64,000 nucleotides of DNA from Achatina immaculata (lineage: Eukaryota > Mollusca > Gastropoda > Stylommatophora > Achatinidae). Position numbers and translations under genes: made by a program. Shown here piece by piece: positions 43,936-56,184 of the stretch (position 1 is the stretch's first letter; each line of letters starts with the position of its first letter). The DNA is taken from contig CM019692.1 of the NCBI GenBank assembly GCA_009760885.1, positions 52,636,355 through 52,700,354 of the forward strand, read 5' to 3'. The notes below the pieces were generated by a model. That model worked only from the letters and a program-made list of their open reading frames with translations, made no database searches and was not told the origin of the DNA.

Positions 43936-44097
43936 CATATGTGAACAAGCACTCGATGCCTGGAAGTGTGTACGGTTTTGGGGGTGGAGCGTCCTTGCTC
44001 ACGTGATCGGAATGTAGGAAGACACATATAGTCGAGGAATGCCTGATGGAGAAAAAATGAGTCCGAGGACTTGGCGGCTTAGTTTCGTTTAGTTAAT

Positions 44098-44580
44098 CCC
44101 GTGCCCGTTAAACGTCACATAGGGCTCGCAAAGTAGTTCGCCAATTTTTCCTGTCTTCGGAGAGTCTTTCAACCTCATCAAAGGATTTTATGCCTGTTAA
44201 TTTGGCCTCTAATAACAATGTCCTCTTCAGAGTTTCACGCGGTCTGCCTCTTTTTCTTTGGCCTGTTGTGTTCCACTTGATAGCTTGTTTTGGGATTCTC
44301 TGATCATTTCTTCTCATCAAGTGACCAACATATGTCCATCATCTTTTCCTGATCACCCATGAGACTGGTTGTTGTTCAGTCATCTGTCTTATCTCTGCAT
44401 TGTTCTTGAATTCGCTCCACTTGATACCGAGTATTTTCCTTAGGCATTTGTTTTCAAACGAGTCTAATTTCTTGTCTGTTTCTTTAGTTGTTTTCCAGCT
44501 TTCGCATGCATAAATGAGGGTGGATATTATATTTGAATTGAAAAGTCTTAACGTGGTTAAGATTTTGTACAAGAGGTCAG
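44098..44580 (-). pseudogene. RTE-like LINE C-terminal fragment
   Basis: Minus strand, two frames in order: STLIYACESWKTTKETDKKL, CLRKILGIKWSEF, then after a one-base shift near 44335 MMRRNDQRIPKQ and KRGRPRETLKRTLL, ending DRKNWRTTLRALCDV, a typical RTE C-terminus. It lies between the two 31-bp arrays and probably split them on insertion. Confidence 0.88.
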
Positions 44581-44584
44581 ATAT

Positions 44585-44799
44585 GTATAAAATTTTGTAT
44601 GGATGTATGTAATATGTTGCATAATTGGCATACAGTATCCTTGGAGAGGCAATCCTGGGTTGTCGGTTAGATGGGTGGTTTTGAACCTGGCAACCCAGTA
44701 CGGTAGTACACTGGCCATGGATTTCTGGGTTGCAGCTGGCTTTTTGGTTCTATCACTTCCCTAAACTGTCTCCATTTGTAGACCTAGCACCCGCTAGGT
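44585..44799. other. spacer, no gene recognised
   Basis: AT-rich then neutral sequence between the LINE fragment and the right 31-bp array. Confidence 0.4.
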
Positions 44800-45145
44800 T
44801 TACTTTTAAAAGAGAGGAAACTCTCCGGGCCCACCCATAAAAGAGAAAAAAAACTCTCCGGGCCCACCCTTAAAATGGAGAAAACTTTCTGGGCCCACCC
44901 TTAAATAAGAGAAAACTCTCCGGGTCTATCCTTAAAAGAGAGAAAAGTCTCCGAGCCCAAACTTAAAACAGAGAAAACTCTCCGGGCCCACCCTTAAAGG
45001 AGAGGAAACTCTCCGGGCCCAACCTTAAAAAGGAGAAAAATCTTTGGACCCACCCTTAAATGAGAGAAAACTCTCTGGGCCCACCCTTAAATGAGAGAAA
45101 ACTCTCCGGGCCAATCCTTAAAACACAGAAAATTCTCCGGGCCCC
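44800..45145. repeat. 31-bp tandem repeat, right array
   Basis: About 11 copies of the unit seen at 43690-43935, with more sequence variation (CACCCTTAAATGAGAG types). Confidence 0.94.
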
Positions 45146-45185
45146 GTAGAAATGCATAGGCTCAAATCTCCTCCAGATGACCTTG

Positions 45186-45266
<81 letters not shown>

Positions 45267-45323
45267 ATAAAAGTAGTAGTAGTAGTAGTAATAGTAGTAG
45301 TAGTAGAAGTAGTAGTAGAAGCG

Positions 45324-45371
<48 letters not shown>

Positions 45372-45381
45372 GTAGTAGTAG
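45186..45381. repeat. long (AGT)n microsatellite
   Basis: About 65 trinucleotides, with a few AAT and GAA/AGC interruptions. Its frames read as poly-Ser, poly-Val or poly-Leu and should not be taken as proteins. Confidence 0.97.
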
Positions 45382-45434
45382 AAAAAAAAGCAAGCAGCGA
45401 AATCGGTTGGCGGATAAACAGACCCGTAGACTAA

Positions 45435-46465
45435 TAATCAGAAATTATAAGAATACTGGAAAACATTAACATAGATGGGAGACATCTGAAACTTATCAAA
45501 TGCATATACTGGCAGCAATCAGCAGCAATGAAGGTTGAGAACTATATAGGAGCATTCCAGGACACAAAATTGGGAGTGAGACAAGGATGTGTTCTATCTC
45601 CTGACCTCTTCTCCTTGTACGGTGAAAACATAATGAGAAATATAGAGAGTTTGCCAGGAATATCAATTGGCGGGTACAACCTTAACAACTTAAGACATGC
45701 AGACGACACAGTTCTGATTGCTAAAAGTGAAGGGAAACTACAGGCTCTTCTGGACATCGTAGTTCGTGAAAGTAAAAATAAAGGTCTCAGCCTGAGCAAA
45801 AAGAAGACTGAAGTGATGGTCATCTTAAAGAAAAGAACACCACCAGAATGTAGCATTACCATCGATGGCACAAATCTGAAACAAATTGATAGATTCAAGT
45901 ACTTAGGAACAATTATAACAGCTGATGGGAAATGTCACAACGAAATAAAAAGCAGACGTACTCAAGCCAAGTCAGCATACCAAAAAATGAGATATCTTGT
46001 GTAACAGATCCATATCAATGGAAACAAGATTCCGAGTACTTAAATGTTACATCGAGCCAGTTTTTATGGGTGTGAAGCATGGTCTATGAATAAGAGAGTA
46101 CAGCGAGAAATGAAGGCCATGGGAATGTAGTTTATAAGAAGGATGTTGAAGGTACCATGGACAGCTTTGAAAACCAATGAAGAAGTCTTAAGAGAGGCTG
46201 GAGTTAAAAAGCAAATTATAGCAAAGATCAGAGGCAGAAAAGCGAGATTTGTAGGAAGATAAAATTGGAACACGTTGTGACAACTGGAAAAATTGAGGGA
46301 AGGAGAGACCGAGGAAGACAGAGAGAGAAGTTACTGGATGGGCTGTCAGTGTAGCTAGGATGAAAGCCACCGGCGGATCTCATAATCAAGTCTAAAGACA
46401 GGGAATTGTGGAGAGAAATGGTCGCCTACGCCACGCGGCATGGCACTCAGTATAAGACTGATGAT
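45435..46465 (+). pseudogene. RTE-like LINE, RT domain with mutated active site
   Basis: Plus-strand reading starts just after the (AGT)n tract with IIRILENINIDGRHLKLIKC, then GVRQGCVLSPDLFSLYGENI, LRHADDTVLIAK (His instead of the Tyr of YADD), and FKYLGTIITADGKCHNEIK up to 46004. After a frameshift and stops it continues through CEAWSMNKRVQ, FIRRMLKVPWTALKTNEE, an Arg-rich block and KDRELWREMVAYATRHGTQ near 46445. The 5' part of the element is missing. It is colinear with the 16397-17310 copy, though that one is on the minus strand and a different subfamily. Confidence 0.93.
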
Positions 46466-46474
46466 GCTCAGTTT

Positions 46475-46830
46475 ACACAGAGGAGAATCAGCCAGTTTTG
46501 ACTTTAGTTCAGCATGTGAGAATTCTGTAAAGACTAAATATCGTAGCAAATAAGGTAAGAGAAAGATCACACGAACATTTAATTCCCGCTGATGCTGGTA
46601 AAGTATGTTTAGTTTTACATTTAAGAAACAGTACAGAATACTGAAAGTTGTACTCAGAAAACCGGTATTTCGGAAAGTACTTCATGCAAGGTGAAAGACA
46701 AGTACAACCGCATCGGTTTGGAAGAATCCAAGCGCCGTCACTGATCTTGACTCAAAGCCAAACGTCCAATCAGAGACAAGACCTCCTGGCCCAGATAACG
46801 GGAGTGTCTTGAGCATGAAAGTTGTAGATA
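46475..46830 (+). repeat. dispersed repeat, copy 2
   Basis: Aligned with 9968-10330 (see there). Begins immediately after the RTE 3' end. The flank includes CGGTATTTCGGAAAGTACTT. Confidence 0.75.
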
Positions 46831-46834
46831 AAGA

Positions 46835-47082
46835 ATAAGAGAAGACGAAGAACTAGACTATGATAAGTGATTGAGGTGGGACAGTTGCATACCGATGGTC
46901 ATCGCCCATGGGGCAATCGTCCACCCCTGCCACTCTGTAGATACGCCTCTGGGAGAGGAAGCGAATGGGGCAGTCATGATGCAGAAAGATCCACTCTAGG
47001 GGACAGCCAGAAAGAAAATTTAGATATATAAAATATTGTTTCTGGTTTAAAATGCAGACTTATGTTTGTTTTAGACAGACAC

Positions 47083-47114
<32 letters not shown>

Positions 47115-47142
47115 GCAGGCAGGCAGATAGATAGATAGATAG
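46835..47142. other. spacer ending in (CAGA)/(CAGG)/(GATA) repeats
   Basis: No gene. 47077-47142 passes from CAGA through CAGG to GATA tetranucleotides and abuts the 3' end of the CR1/Jockey-like element. Confidence 0.7.
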
Positions 47143-48154
<1,012 letters not shown>

Positions 48155-48990
48155 CATCTGTTAAGCTTTCTCCCAACTTTTAACACAGTAATGGCAAACT
48201 TGCCTATATAAATCTCACCCTGTCCAGATAATTACTGTACAGAGGACAAGAAATTTCACCCTAGAGATTACTACTCTTCTGACCAATAGAAATTCAGGCG
48301 GGCTACATTTTACACGAATTGGTTTCCATTGCTTGTTCGTGGCAGACTTTAGCCGGCTCAGTGAAGACAAATTGGGCGCCAGCATTCCACGGTTTCCATC
48401 CTGGCTCTCGCTGGAGGTTAACAGTTCACATAACACTGTGCCACTAGTCGCAGAACCAGCATTAACCACTAGAAAATACGAGTTTACCGCTCGGATTGGC
48501 AAACATCTTTTTTTTTCGATGGGTTGCCAATTCGCCCAAACTGAATAACGGGAAAGCTTTTTGGATGTTTTGATTTTGCTTGGATTTCTACTCTAAAGAG
48601 TAATATTGTGATGTTATTAAAATTACTTCTTTTTTTTAAATAGGCAAGACAAAAAAGTAGTCAAGAGACATTTATGTGAAAGAGAAACAAACTTACTAGC
48701 GCACCTTTCAAGATTATCAGAGGATTTGATAACCGGGTTCGACAAGATAAAAGAAGAGACTGGGATGCACCTCTGTGGCCGCAGTTGCAGACCTGATGGC
48801 CCTATTTCTCCGCTCTCTTTCTTATCAACGACAAAATTCATGAAAATGCTGAAATGTTGCGGCTACAGGGGGTCTTGTTTCTGTGTTTGGTCAGGGGGCT
48901 TGATAGTAACTGACCCCGAGACGCGTCCTCTACGGCCCTGTTGCCAAGACAACGTGCTTCGGCCATTTTGATTTTGAGGAGCATCGGCTT
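48155..48990. other. no gene recognised
   Basis: Moderately GC-rich, apparently low in repeats. Two opposed open frames around 48215-48548 start with non-ATG codons or lack recognisable domains. No firm call. Confidence 0.4.
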
Positions 48991-48994
48991 AGAG

Positions 48995-49085
48995 CTTGTC
49001 ATTTTTTTTCTTTTTCAGCTGCTGGGATCGAACTGTTACCTCCTGCATTGTTACTCCTAGGCCATGTGAACTGTAGGAGATACTA
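48995..49085 (-). mobile_element. possible SINE tRNA-like head
   Basis: The minus strand has GTTCACATGGCCTAGGAG (A-box region) and CAGTTCGATCCCAGC (B-box-like, about 49023-49037) followed by an A-rich run. Spacing fits a tRNA head; no known body follows. Confidence 0.45.
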
Positions 49086-49089
49086 CCTT

Positions 49090-49388
49090 GGGAATGAACT
49101 TTATTTATAGTGCACATCCTTGTGGGTATATGACTTTTCGGTCATTACCAGCCCATGTGGTAGCTCTTAAGTGAAGCAGCTGCGAACACTGATATCGCTC
49201 ATAGTATAGTGAGTGCGATAGTCAATGCAGCTGAACTAGGATAAGAGGGGAAATGGGCATTAAATTATGTGTATGTGTGAGTGTATGTTTATGTGCGTGC
49301 ATGCGTGCGTGAGTGAGTGTGTGTGCGTATAAAATCTGTTCTCTTTCATAAAGTTTTAGTTCAAGGACCAAGAACTCACTAACTTTAG
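49090..49388. other. spacer with a degenerate (GT)n tract
   Basis: A TG-rich run at about 49268-49330 (TGTGTATGTGTGAGTGTATG and on). No gene. Confidence 0.6.
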
Positions 49389-49605
49389 TGCATCTCTAAT
49401 CTTACTGGAACATAGAACATTTCTAATCTTACTGGAACTAAAAATACACAGAACATATCTAGTCTTACTGGAACTAAAAATACATAGAACATCTCTAGTC
49501 TTACTGGAACTAAAAATACATAGAACATCTCTAGTCTTACTGGAACTAAAAATACATAGAACATCCGTAATCTTAGTGGAATTAATATGCATGGAACATC
49601 TCTAC
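49389..49605. repeat. about 36-bp tandem repeat, 5-6 copies
   Basis: Unit contains CATCTCTAGTCTTACTGGAA and CTAAAAATACATAGAA. Confidence 0.93.
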
Positions 49606-49609
49606 GATA

Positions 49610-50570
49610 CATCCATTCTCTAGACGGAACAATGCTCTGCGAAATGAGGTTTTGTTTTGTTTTGCTTTGGGGAGGGGGTGGGGTTTTGGGTGGGGGGATA
49701 TCAATACGACAATAAACATAACTAAAGAATAAGAAAGTCAAATGAAATAGACGGAAACTCTAAAACAAAAACAAAAAAGTTATGACTGATCTGTTTGTAT
49801 TCTTGCCAAGAGCACCATTACACTGTGGCTCAGAGCTGCACATTAGCTGAAGAAAAGGAACGTAGAATTGCGACTCCAGGAAAGAGAAGTTTTCGCTGGT
49901 ACTCTTGACTCGATCATCATGTAGAAACACGCCGACATATTTTCTGAAGGGTCCTGTAATGAAATATTCATGTTTTCACTCTGGACATGCAAACTGGCAA
50001 CATCTTATCTACCAAAGCAAGATGAATGCCATTCTTCAAGGCATTTTTAAAAAAAATCCTCTAGACATGTATCAACTAAATATTTACTTGGAAATAATGT
50101 TAGCTACGGCTCATTACAGCATGTCGTTGTATTGTAGCGTTTACCTTTCTCGAGACAAAAAGGAATATTCATTTTTAGTTCAACGTTCTGGGGGTAGAAT
50201 AAACAGCGAAGTAAGAGCACGGTGACATGAAATGGACCTGAAACACGTTTGTTGTGTGTAATGAAAGCAACGAAAGAGGAATCTTACGAGGATTTAGGTC
50301 AAAATTAACCCGTCAAAGTTGTCATTTTTCTCGAGTATAAACTATATTTTATATAGCCCCTGATCGGTACATTTTCTTGTGTGTGTCTTTCTGAGAAAAG
50401 TTATAGATAAACAGGTTTACTTTTAGTCACGTTAATCTTCTTTATAAGTTCTTCCTTGACTTTGTCAAGTTTTCTTTTTTCCTCTTTTTCTTATGACGCT
50501 TGTCCATGTCTTTCTTGAAAGTTATTATTTTTTTTTTTTATGTTGCTATTTCTGTTGTGAAGGTAAATTA
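49610..50570. other. no gene recognised
   Basis: Mixed AT-rich sequence. The 106-residue frame at 49905-50225 has no recognisable domain and begins at a non-ATG codon. Confidence 0.45.
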
Positions 50571-50574
50571 GGTG

Positions 50575-50750
50575 GAGGAGAGACTGGCTAATGGCAACAG
50601 GGAAGATGGAAGGTAGAAGAAACAGAGGTAGACAGAGAGAAAAGATGTTTGATGGTTTGGCATCTTGGCATGGGAAATCCTCAGTGACAAGCCTGTTGGG
50701 ACGCACAAGGGATCGAGGGTTATGGGAGGACATGATACCCTACACCTGTC
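50575..50750 (+). mobile_element. RTE-like LINE C-terminal fragment
   Basis: The plus strand encodes TGKMEGRRNRGRQREKMFDG, then LASWHGKSSVTSLL and DRGLWEDM, the usual RTE end (compare GKIEGRRSRGRPREMILDNL at 16397-17310). It is truncated on the 5' side. Confidence 0.85.
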
Positions 50751-50759
50751 GACAGGGGC

Positions 50760-50761
<2 letters not shown>

Positions 50762-50793
<32 letters not shown>

Positions 50794-51589
50794 AGTGATG
50801 GCAAATTAGTTCTACTATTAGACAAGTTAGATAGATGTCCAGGATGCAGACCTCAGAGGGACGTAGTACTGACCTTTGAGGGATTTAATTTTATGCAGAT
50901 CAGTTAACTGCTGAGCCTGGAGCTTTGTATTGATTAGGGTACAAGAAATCATTATTCTTCTTGGCTCTGAATGTGCTTCCAGAATTATGAAATGTCCGTC
51001 TTTTCGTCATCATAAACATAGTCTTTAAAATCGTCGTCGTCATCATCATCACCACCACCACCATCACAACATCCGTCAATAATAACATCGTTATCTTCAT
51101 CAAGTGTGATGTCAAAAAAGATGTGCAGTCAACTTTCTCGGAATTACAAGCACAAATCCTCGTGGTCTCCATCGATTCAGATCCATTTTTTTTTGTCCCT
51201 AACTTTCCGGTTTCCGGGAACTTTTGCATTACTTATTATTATTATTCTTCTTCTTCCTTCTTCTTCTTCTTCTTCTTCCTTCTTCTTCTTCTTCCTTCTT
51301 CTTCTTCTTCTTCTTTTCTTCTTCTTCTTCTTCTTCTTCCTCCTCCTCCTGCCTCTTCCTCTTCTTCTTCTTCTAATCTCAAACGTTCACATTTATTTCC
51401 AGGATAAACTGTGCGGTCTTTTGAAGGTCATGTCCTGCAGCCCAGAGAGTCCTCTGTGACTAGAGTTGAGTTCTGACTTCTTGGTAGAGGGGGTAGAGCT
51501 GGAGGGAGGAGGGGGGTGTCAATGAAGCGTTTACAAGACTCATAAGGTCTCCAAGCCCCTCCTACCCAAACCTACCTTACCTGTCAGTT
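50762..51589. other. simple repeats and spacer
   Basis: (GA)n at 50764-50790, CAT/CAC-type trinucleotides at 51030-51070, a long (TTC)n region at 51235-51375, and G-rich sequence at 51485-51520. The Ser/Leu-rich frames over the TTC tract are artefacts. Confidence 0.7.
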
Positions 51590-51727
51590 ACTGAACCCTG
51601 TTATATCCAGCAATCTGGCCAAGCCTACCTCACCTAAAACTTGGTGGACCCTGTTATACCCAGCAATCTGGCCAAGCCTACCTCACCAAACACTTGGTGG
51701 ACCCTGTTATACCCAGCAGTCTGGCCA
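51590..51727. repeat. 53-bp satellite A, first block
   Basis: About 2.5 copies of a unit with ACTTGGTGGACCCTGTTATA and CCCAGCAATCTGGCCAAGCC. Same family as 52752-53422. Confidence 0.93.
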
Positions 51728-52140
51728 AGCTGGGACACAAACCCGACAGGCAGCCTGCGTGGATGGTATATGAGGTAAACGTTGAATCTTTCTGCCAGAA
51801 GGAAGCAGTTCCCAACAATGTCAGGGATATATCAGCTGTGCTCAGTAAGAGAACAACCAGGAGACATTAACAAACGGACAATACATGCAAACATTTAATT
51901 GATCGTGTCACCTTTCTTTCCGTACGGTCTGTATATTCTTCCATTCACTTTTCGCGATATTTTCTACATTTTCAAATACTGTACTACTCATTTTAAAAAT
52001 ATTTTTATACTTTTTAAACAATAAAGACCGTTTGATGGCACAGTCATAAATGTTATCTGATTCTACGAGCATCTTTATGAGCTGATGTCAGCCCTACAGG
52101 ATTACAGGATTACAGGATTCTATCCTCAGTCATGCAGGGA
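51728..52140. repeat. 413-bp segment U, copy 1
   Basis: Non-tandem sequence starting AGCTGGGACACAAACCCGAC and ending CATGCAGGG. Repeats at 53423-53835 with no indels and only two visible mismatches (near the start). It contains a threefold GGATTACA run and an AATAAAGACC phrase; no coding frame. Confidence 0.95.
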
Positions 52141-52751
52141 AAATTAAATACAAGAGTACTAAATTAACGTAGAGAACTAAGTGAATGAGTGCTAACTTAA
52201 CGCAGAGAATTAAATAGAAGAGCACTAGATTAACGTAGAGAACTAAGTGAATGAGTGCTAACTTAACGCAGAGAATTAAATAGAAGAGCACTAGATTAAC
52301 GTAGAGAACTAAGTGAATGAGTGCTAACTTAACGCAGAGAATTAAATAGAAGAGCACTAGATTAACGTAGAGAACTAAGTGAATGAGTGCTAACTTAACG
52401 CAGAGAATTAAATAGAAGAGCACTAGATTAACGTAGAGAACTAAGTGAATGAGTGCTAACTTAACGCAGAGAATTAAATAGAAGAGCACTAGATTAACGT
52501 AGAGAACTAAGTGAATGAGTGCTAACTTAACGCAGAGAATTAAATAGAAGAGCACTAGATTAACGTAGAGAACTAAGTGAATGAGTGCTAACTTAACGCA
52601 GAGAATTAAATAGAAGAGCACTAGATTAACGTAGAGAACTAAGTGAATGAGTGCTAACTTAACGCAGAGAATTAAATAGAAGAGCACTAGATTAACGTAG
52701 AGAACTAAGTGAATGAGTGCTAACTTAACGCAGAGAATTAAATAGAAGAGC
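52141..52751. repeat. 66-bp satellite B (dimer of 33-bp halves), about 9 copies
   Basis: Each 66-bp unit joins two related 33-bp halves: TTAACGTAGAGAACTAAGTG and TTAACGCAGAGAATTAAATA. The dimers are essentially identical to each other, while the two halves differ at about a quarter of their bases. Minus-strand open frame (22-residue period) is a by-product. Confidence 0.96.
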
Positions 52752-53422
52752 ACTTGGCGGACCCTGTTATACCCAGCAATCTGACCAAGCCTACCTCACC
52801 AAACACTTGGCGGACCCTGTTATACCCAGCAATCTGACCAAGCCTACCTCACCAAACACTTGGCGGACCCTGTTATACCCAGCAATCTGACCAAGCCTAC
52901 CTCACCAAACACTTGGCGGACCCTGTTATACCCAGCAATCTGACCAAGCCTACTCACCAAACACTTGGCGGACCCTGTTATACCCAGCAATCTGACCAAG
53001 CCTACCTCACCAAACACTTGGTGGACCCTGTTATACCCAGCAATCTGACCAAGCCTACCTCACCAAACACTTGGCGGACCCTGTTATACCCAGCAATCTG
53101 ACCAAGCCTACCTCACCAAACACTTGGTGGACCCTGTTATACCCAGCAGACTGGGCAAGCCTACCTCACCAAACACTTGGTGGACCCTGTTATACCCAGC
53201 AGACTGGGCAAGCCTACCTCACCAAACACTTGGTGGACCCTGTTGTACCCAGCAATCTGGCCAAGCCTACCTCACCAAACACTTGGTGGACCCTGTTATA
53301 CCCAGCAGACTGGGCAAGCCTACCTCACCAAACACTTGGTGGACCCTGTTATACCCAGCAGACTGGGCAAGCCTACCTCACCAAACACTTGGTGGACCCT
53401 GTTGTACCCAGCAGTCTGACCT
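52752..53422. repeat. 53-bp satellite A, second block, about 12.6 copies
   Basis: Early copies carry GGCGG and CTGACCAAG; later copies carry GGTGG and CAGACTGGGCAAG. One copy lacks a C in CCTACTCACC. The block starts abruptly inside a B unit, at a shared CACT. Confidence 0.95.
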
Positions 53423-53965
53423 AGCTGGGACACAAACCCGACAGGCAGCCTGCATGGATGGTAAATGAGGTAAACGTTGAATCTTTCTGCCAGAAGGAAG
53501 CAGTTCCCAACAATGTCAGGGATATATCAGCTGTGCTCAGTAAGAGAACAACCAGGAGACATTAACAAACGGACAATACATGCAAACATTTAATTGATCG
53601 TGTCACCTTTCTTTCCGTACGGTCTGTATATTCTTCCATTCACTTTTCGCGATATTTTCTACATTTTCAAATACTGTACTACTCATTTTAAAAATATTTT
53701 TATACTTTTTAAACAATAAAGACCGTTTGATGGCACAGTCATAAATGTTATCTGATTCTACGAGCATCTTTATGAGCTGATGTCAGCCCTACAGGATTAC
53801 AGGATTACAGGATTCTATCCTCAGTCATGCAGGGAAAATTAAATACAAGAGTACTAAATTAACGTAGAGAACTAAGTGAATGAGTGCTAACTTAACGCAG
53901 AGAATTAAATAGAAGAGCACTAGATTAACGTAGAGAAGTAAGCAGAAGAGCACTAGATTAACGCA
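53423..53965. repeat. segment U copy 2 followed by short satellite B block
   Basis: 53423-53835 duplicates 51728-52140. 53836-53965 repeats the beginning of satellite B, then ends with single 33-bp halves (AACGTAGAGAAGTAAGCAGA). Confidence 0.95.
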
Positions 53966-53969
53966 GAGA

Positions 53970-54095
53970 GCCAGGTAAAAAGTTCTTTCCTTTACTTATT
54001 TGCGATTTGCCTTCGAAACGTTTGAGAATAGTTTCTTCGTCATGCTGTTAAAAAGTTTATATGGGTTGTTCCTCCTCCTTAACCAGTTATCCCTG
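53970..54095. other. spacer
   Basis: No gene recognised. Confidence 0.4.
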
Positions 54096-54097
54096 GG

Positions 54098-54313
54098 ACG
54101 ATATGCTGATATGCTGATATGTTGATATGTTTTGATATGTTGATATGCTGATATGCTGATATGTTGATATGTTGATATGTTGATATGTTTTGATATGTTG
54201 ATATGCTGATATGTTGATATGTTTTGATATGTTGATATGCTGATATGCCGATATGCTGATATGCTGATATGTTGATATGTTTTGATATGTTGATATGCTG
54301 ATATGTTGATATG
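54098..54313. repeat. 8-bp tandem repeat (GATATGYT), about 26 copies
   Basis: GATATGCT and GATATGTT alternate, with a recurring GATATGTTTT 10-mer roughly every 50-60 bases, giving a loose higher-order period. Confidence 0.94.
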
Positions 54314-54314
54314 T

Positions 54315-54690
54315 ACTACAAAATTATACTTCTTTCATTTTGTGTGGTCCTTGATGACTCAAACCAGATCGTTTGGCTGTTCCTTTCTTATACCACGTGG
54401 CCAGTGGGATCTTTTGTTTCCGTCTGGACATTTTAAAATGTTTTGGTTTTCATCCCTCAGTGAATATAATGTTCCATCATTCTAACTCCCATGAAATATC
54501 AGTGGAACTTTGTTTCGTTTTGTTCTTTTTTTTTTCCCTCTGTTTGGTCAAAATAAAAATTTCAACTGAAAATATTTCTTACTGTCTTCTTCACTGAGAA
54601 AACTAACACAGTGCTTCTGAAAAAATAAGAGAAGTGAAAACAAAATGATGTTATACTTACACATAATATTTTTTTTGGGGGGGTGGGGGT
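54315..54690. other. no gene recognised
   Basis: AT-rich; a G-rich run follows at 54674-54700. Confidence 0.45.
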
Positions 54691-54694
54691 GGGG

Positions 54695-55950
54695 GGGTGG
54701 TGGAGACAACCTACGTGATCTAGGGTTTAGACTATCGACTCGGGTGTTGGAGTTCGAGGGTTCGAATTCCACCAGAAGTGGCAAGGATTTTTTTTCTCGT
54801 GAATACTTTCACATTAAATTCTACTGGCCTCTAGGTTGTGGGACAGAACGTCTTGGTCTCTAGGTTGTGGGACCGAATGTCCTGTTCTCCAGATGGTGGG
54901 ACATAACGTCCTGGTCTTTAGATAGTGGGACGGAACATTCTGGTCTCCAGATGGTGGGACATAACGTCCTGGTCTTTAGATAGTGGGACAGAACATTCTG
55001 GTCTCCAGATGGTGGGACATAACGTCCTGGTCTTTAGATAGTGGGACAGAACGTTCTGGTCTCCAGATGGTGGGACATAACGTCCTGGTCTTTAAATAGT
55101 GGGACAGAACGTTCTGGTCTCCAGATGGTGGGACATAACGTCCTGGTCTTTAGATAGTGGGACAGAACGTCCTGGTCTCCAGATGGTGGGACATAACGTC
55201 CTGGTCTTTAGATAGTGGGACAGAACATTCTGGTCTCCAGATGGTGGGACATAACGTCCTGGTCTTTAGATAGTGGGACAGAACGTTCTGGTCTCCAGAT
55301 GGTGGGACATAACTTCCTGGTCTTTAGATAGTGGGACAGAACGTTCTGGTCTCCAGATGGTGGGACATAACGTCCTGGTCTTTAGATAGTGGGACAGAAC
55401 GTTCTGGTCTCCAGATGGTGGGACATAACGTCCTGGTCTTTAGATAGTGGGACAGAACGTTCTGGTCTCCAGATGGTGGGACATAACATCCTGGTCTTTA
55501 GATAGTGGGACAGAACGTTCTGGTCTCCAGATGGTGGGACATAACGTCCTGGTCTTTAGATAGTGGGACAGAACGTTCTGGTCTCCAGATGGTGGGACAT
55601 AACGTCCTGGTCTTTAGATAGTGGGACAGAACGTCCTGGTCTCCAGATGGTGGGACATAACGTCCTGGTCTTTAGATAGTGGGACAGAACGTCCTGATCT
55701 CTGAGTAGTGGGGACCGAAAGCCCGTGTGCATTTTTGTGCACTTTATATCCTGTGGTAGTTGGAAATCGCAAGAAGTGTTGGCTAGACGACATCTGCCCG
55801 GCTAAAATTCTAGGAAATCTATTACGGAGATTGGGTAGTAGCTTGGAGTATCTATGCTGACTGCAGCACCGGTTCTGAGGTGGTAACTGGAACCGGCGCC
55901 AGAGCAGGTATGGGAATGTCATGACTGTGATGAGCCATTTTCGAACAAAC
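54695..55950 (+). mobile_element. tRNA-derived SINE with an expanded internal satellite
   Basis: The head at 54705-54790 has an A-box-like region and a strong B box (GAGGGTTCGAATTCC, about 54756-54770), then a T run. At about 55700-55950 comes the SINE 3' region that matches 20690-20840 (GGAAATCTA, GGxGTATCTATGCTGACTGC, GTTCTGAGxTGGTA). Between them sits an array of 29-bp units (54826-55710). In the SINE at 20480-20850 the equivalent interval is only about 130 bases. Confidence 0.8.
54826..55710. repeat. 58-bp dimeric satellite (29-bp halves), about 30 half-units
   Basis: Halves GGTCTTTAGATAGTGGGACA... and GGTCTCCAGATGGTGGGACA... alternate strictly over most of the array. The first two and last monomers are of other types and grade into SINE sequence. 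Confidence 0.96.
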
Positions 55951-55964
55951 AAAAAAAGTGATAA

Positions 55965-56180
55965 TATATGCTATATAAAATGTATGAAAACTAAAATACT
56001 AACAAAAACAAACATATAAAATCTAGACATGTTGAAATACTAACAGAAACAAACACTATACAAAATATAGAAATGCGGAAATACTAAAACAAATAAATAC
56101 TGTATAAAATATATAATAACTGAAATACTAACAAAAACAAGCATTGTATAACATGTAAAAATGCTGAAATACTAATCATG
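55965..56180. repeat. degenerate about 50-bp A-rich tandem repeat, 4 copies
   Basis: Each copy contains GAAATACTAACAAAAACAAA and TGTATAAAAT-like sequence, with spacing of about 47-55 bases. Confidence 0.8.
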
Positions 56181-56184
56181 AAAA

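Noticed and set aside
45118..45469. Poly-Leu, poly-Ser and poly-Val frames
   Set aside because: Translation of an (AGT)n microsatellite.
49905..50225. 106-codon plus-strand frame
   Set aside because: No domain, non-ATG start, composition like surrounding non-coding DNA.
52130..52753. 207-codon minus-strand frame with 22-residue hydrophobic repeats, resembling a membrane protein
   Set aside because: It is the translation of the 66-bp satellite; near-identical DNA repeats and no non-repeat domain.
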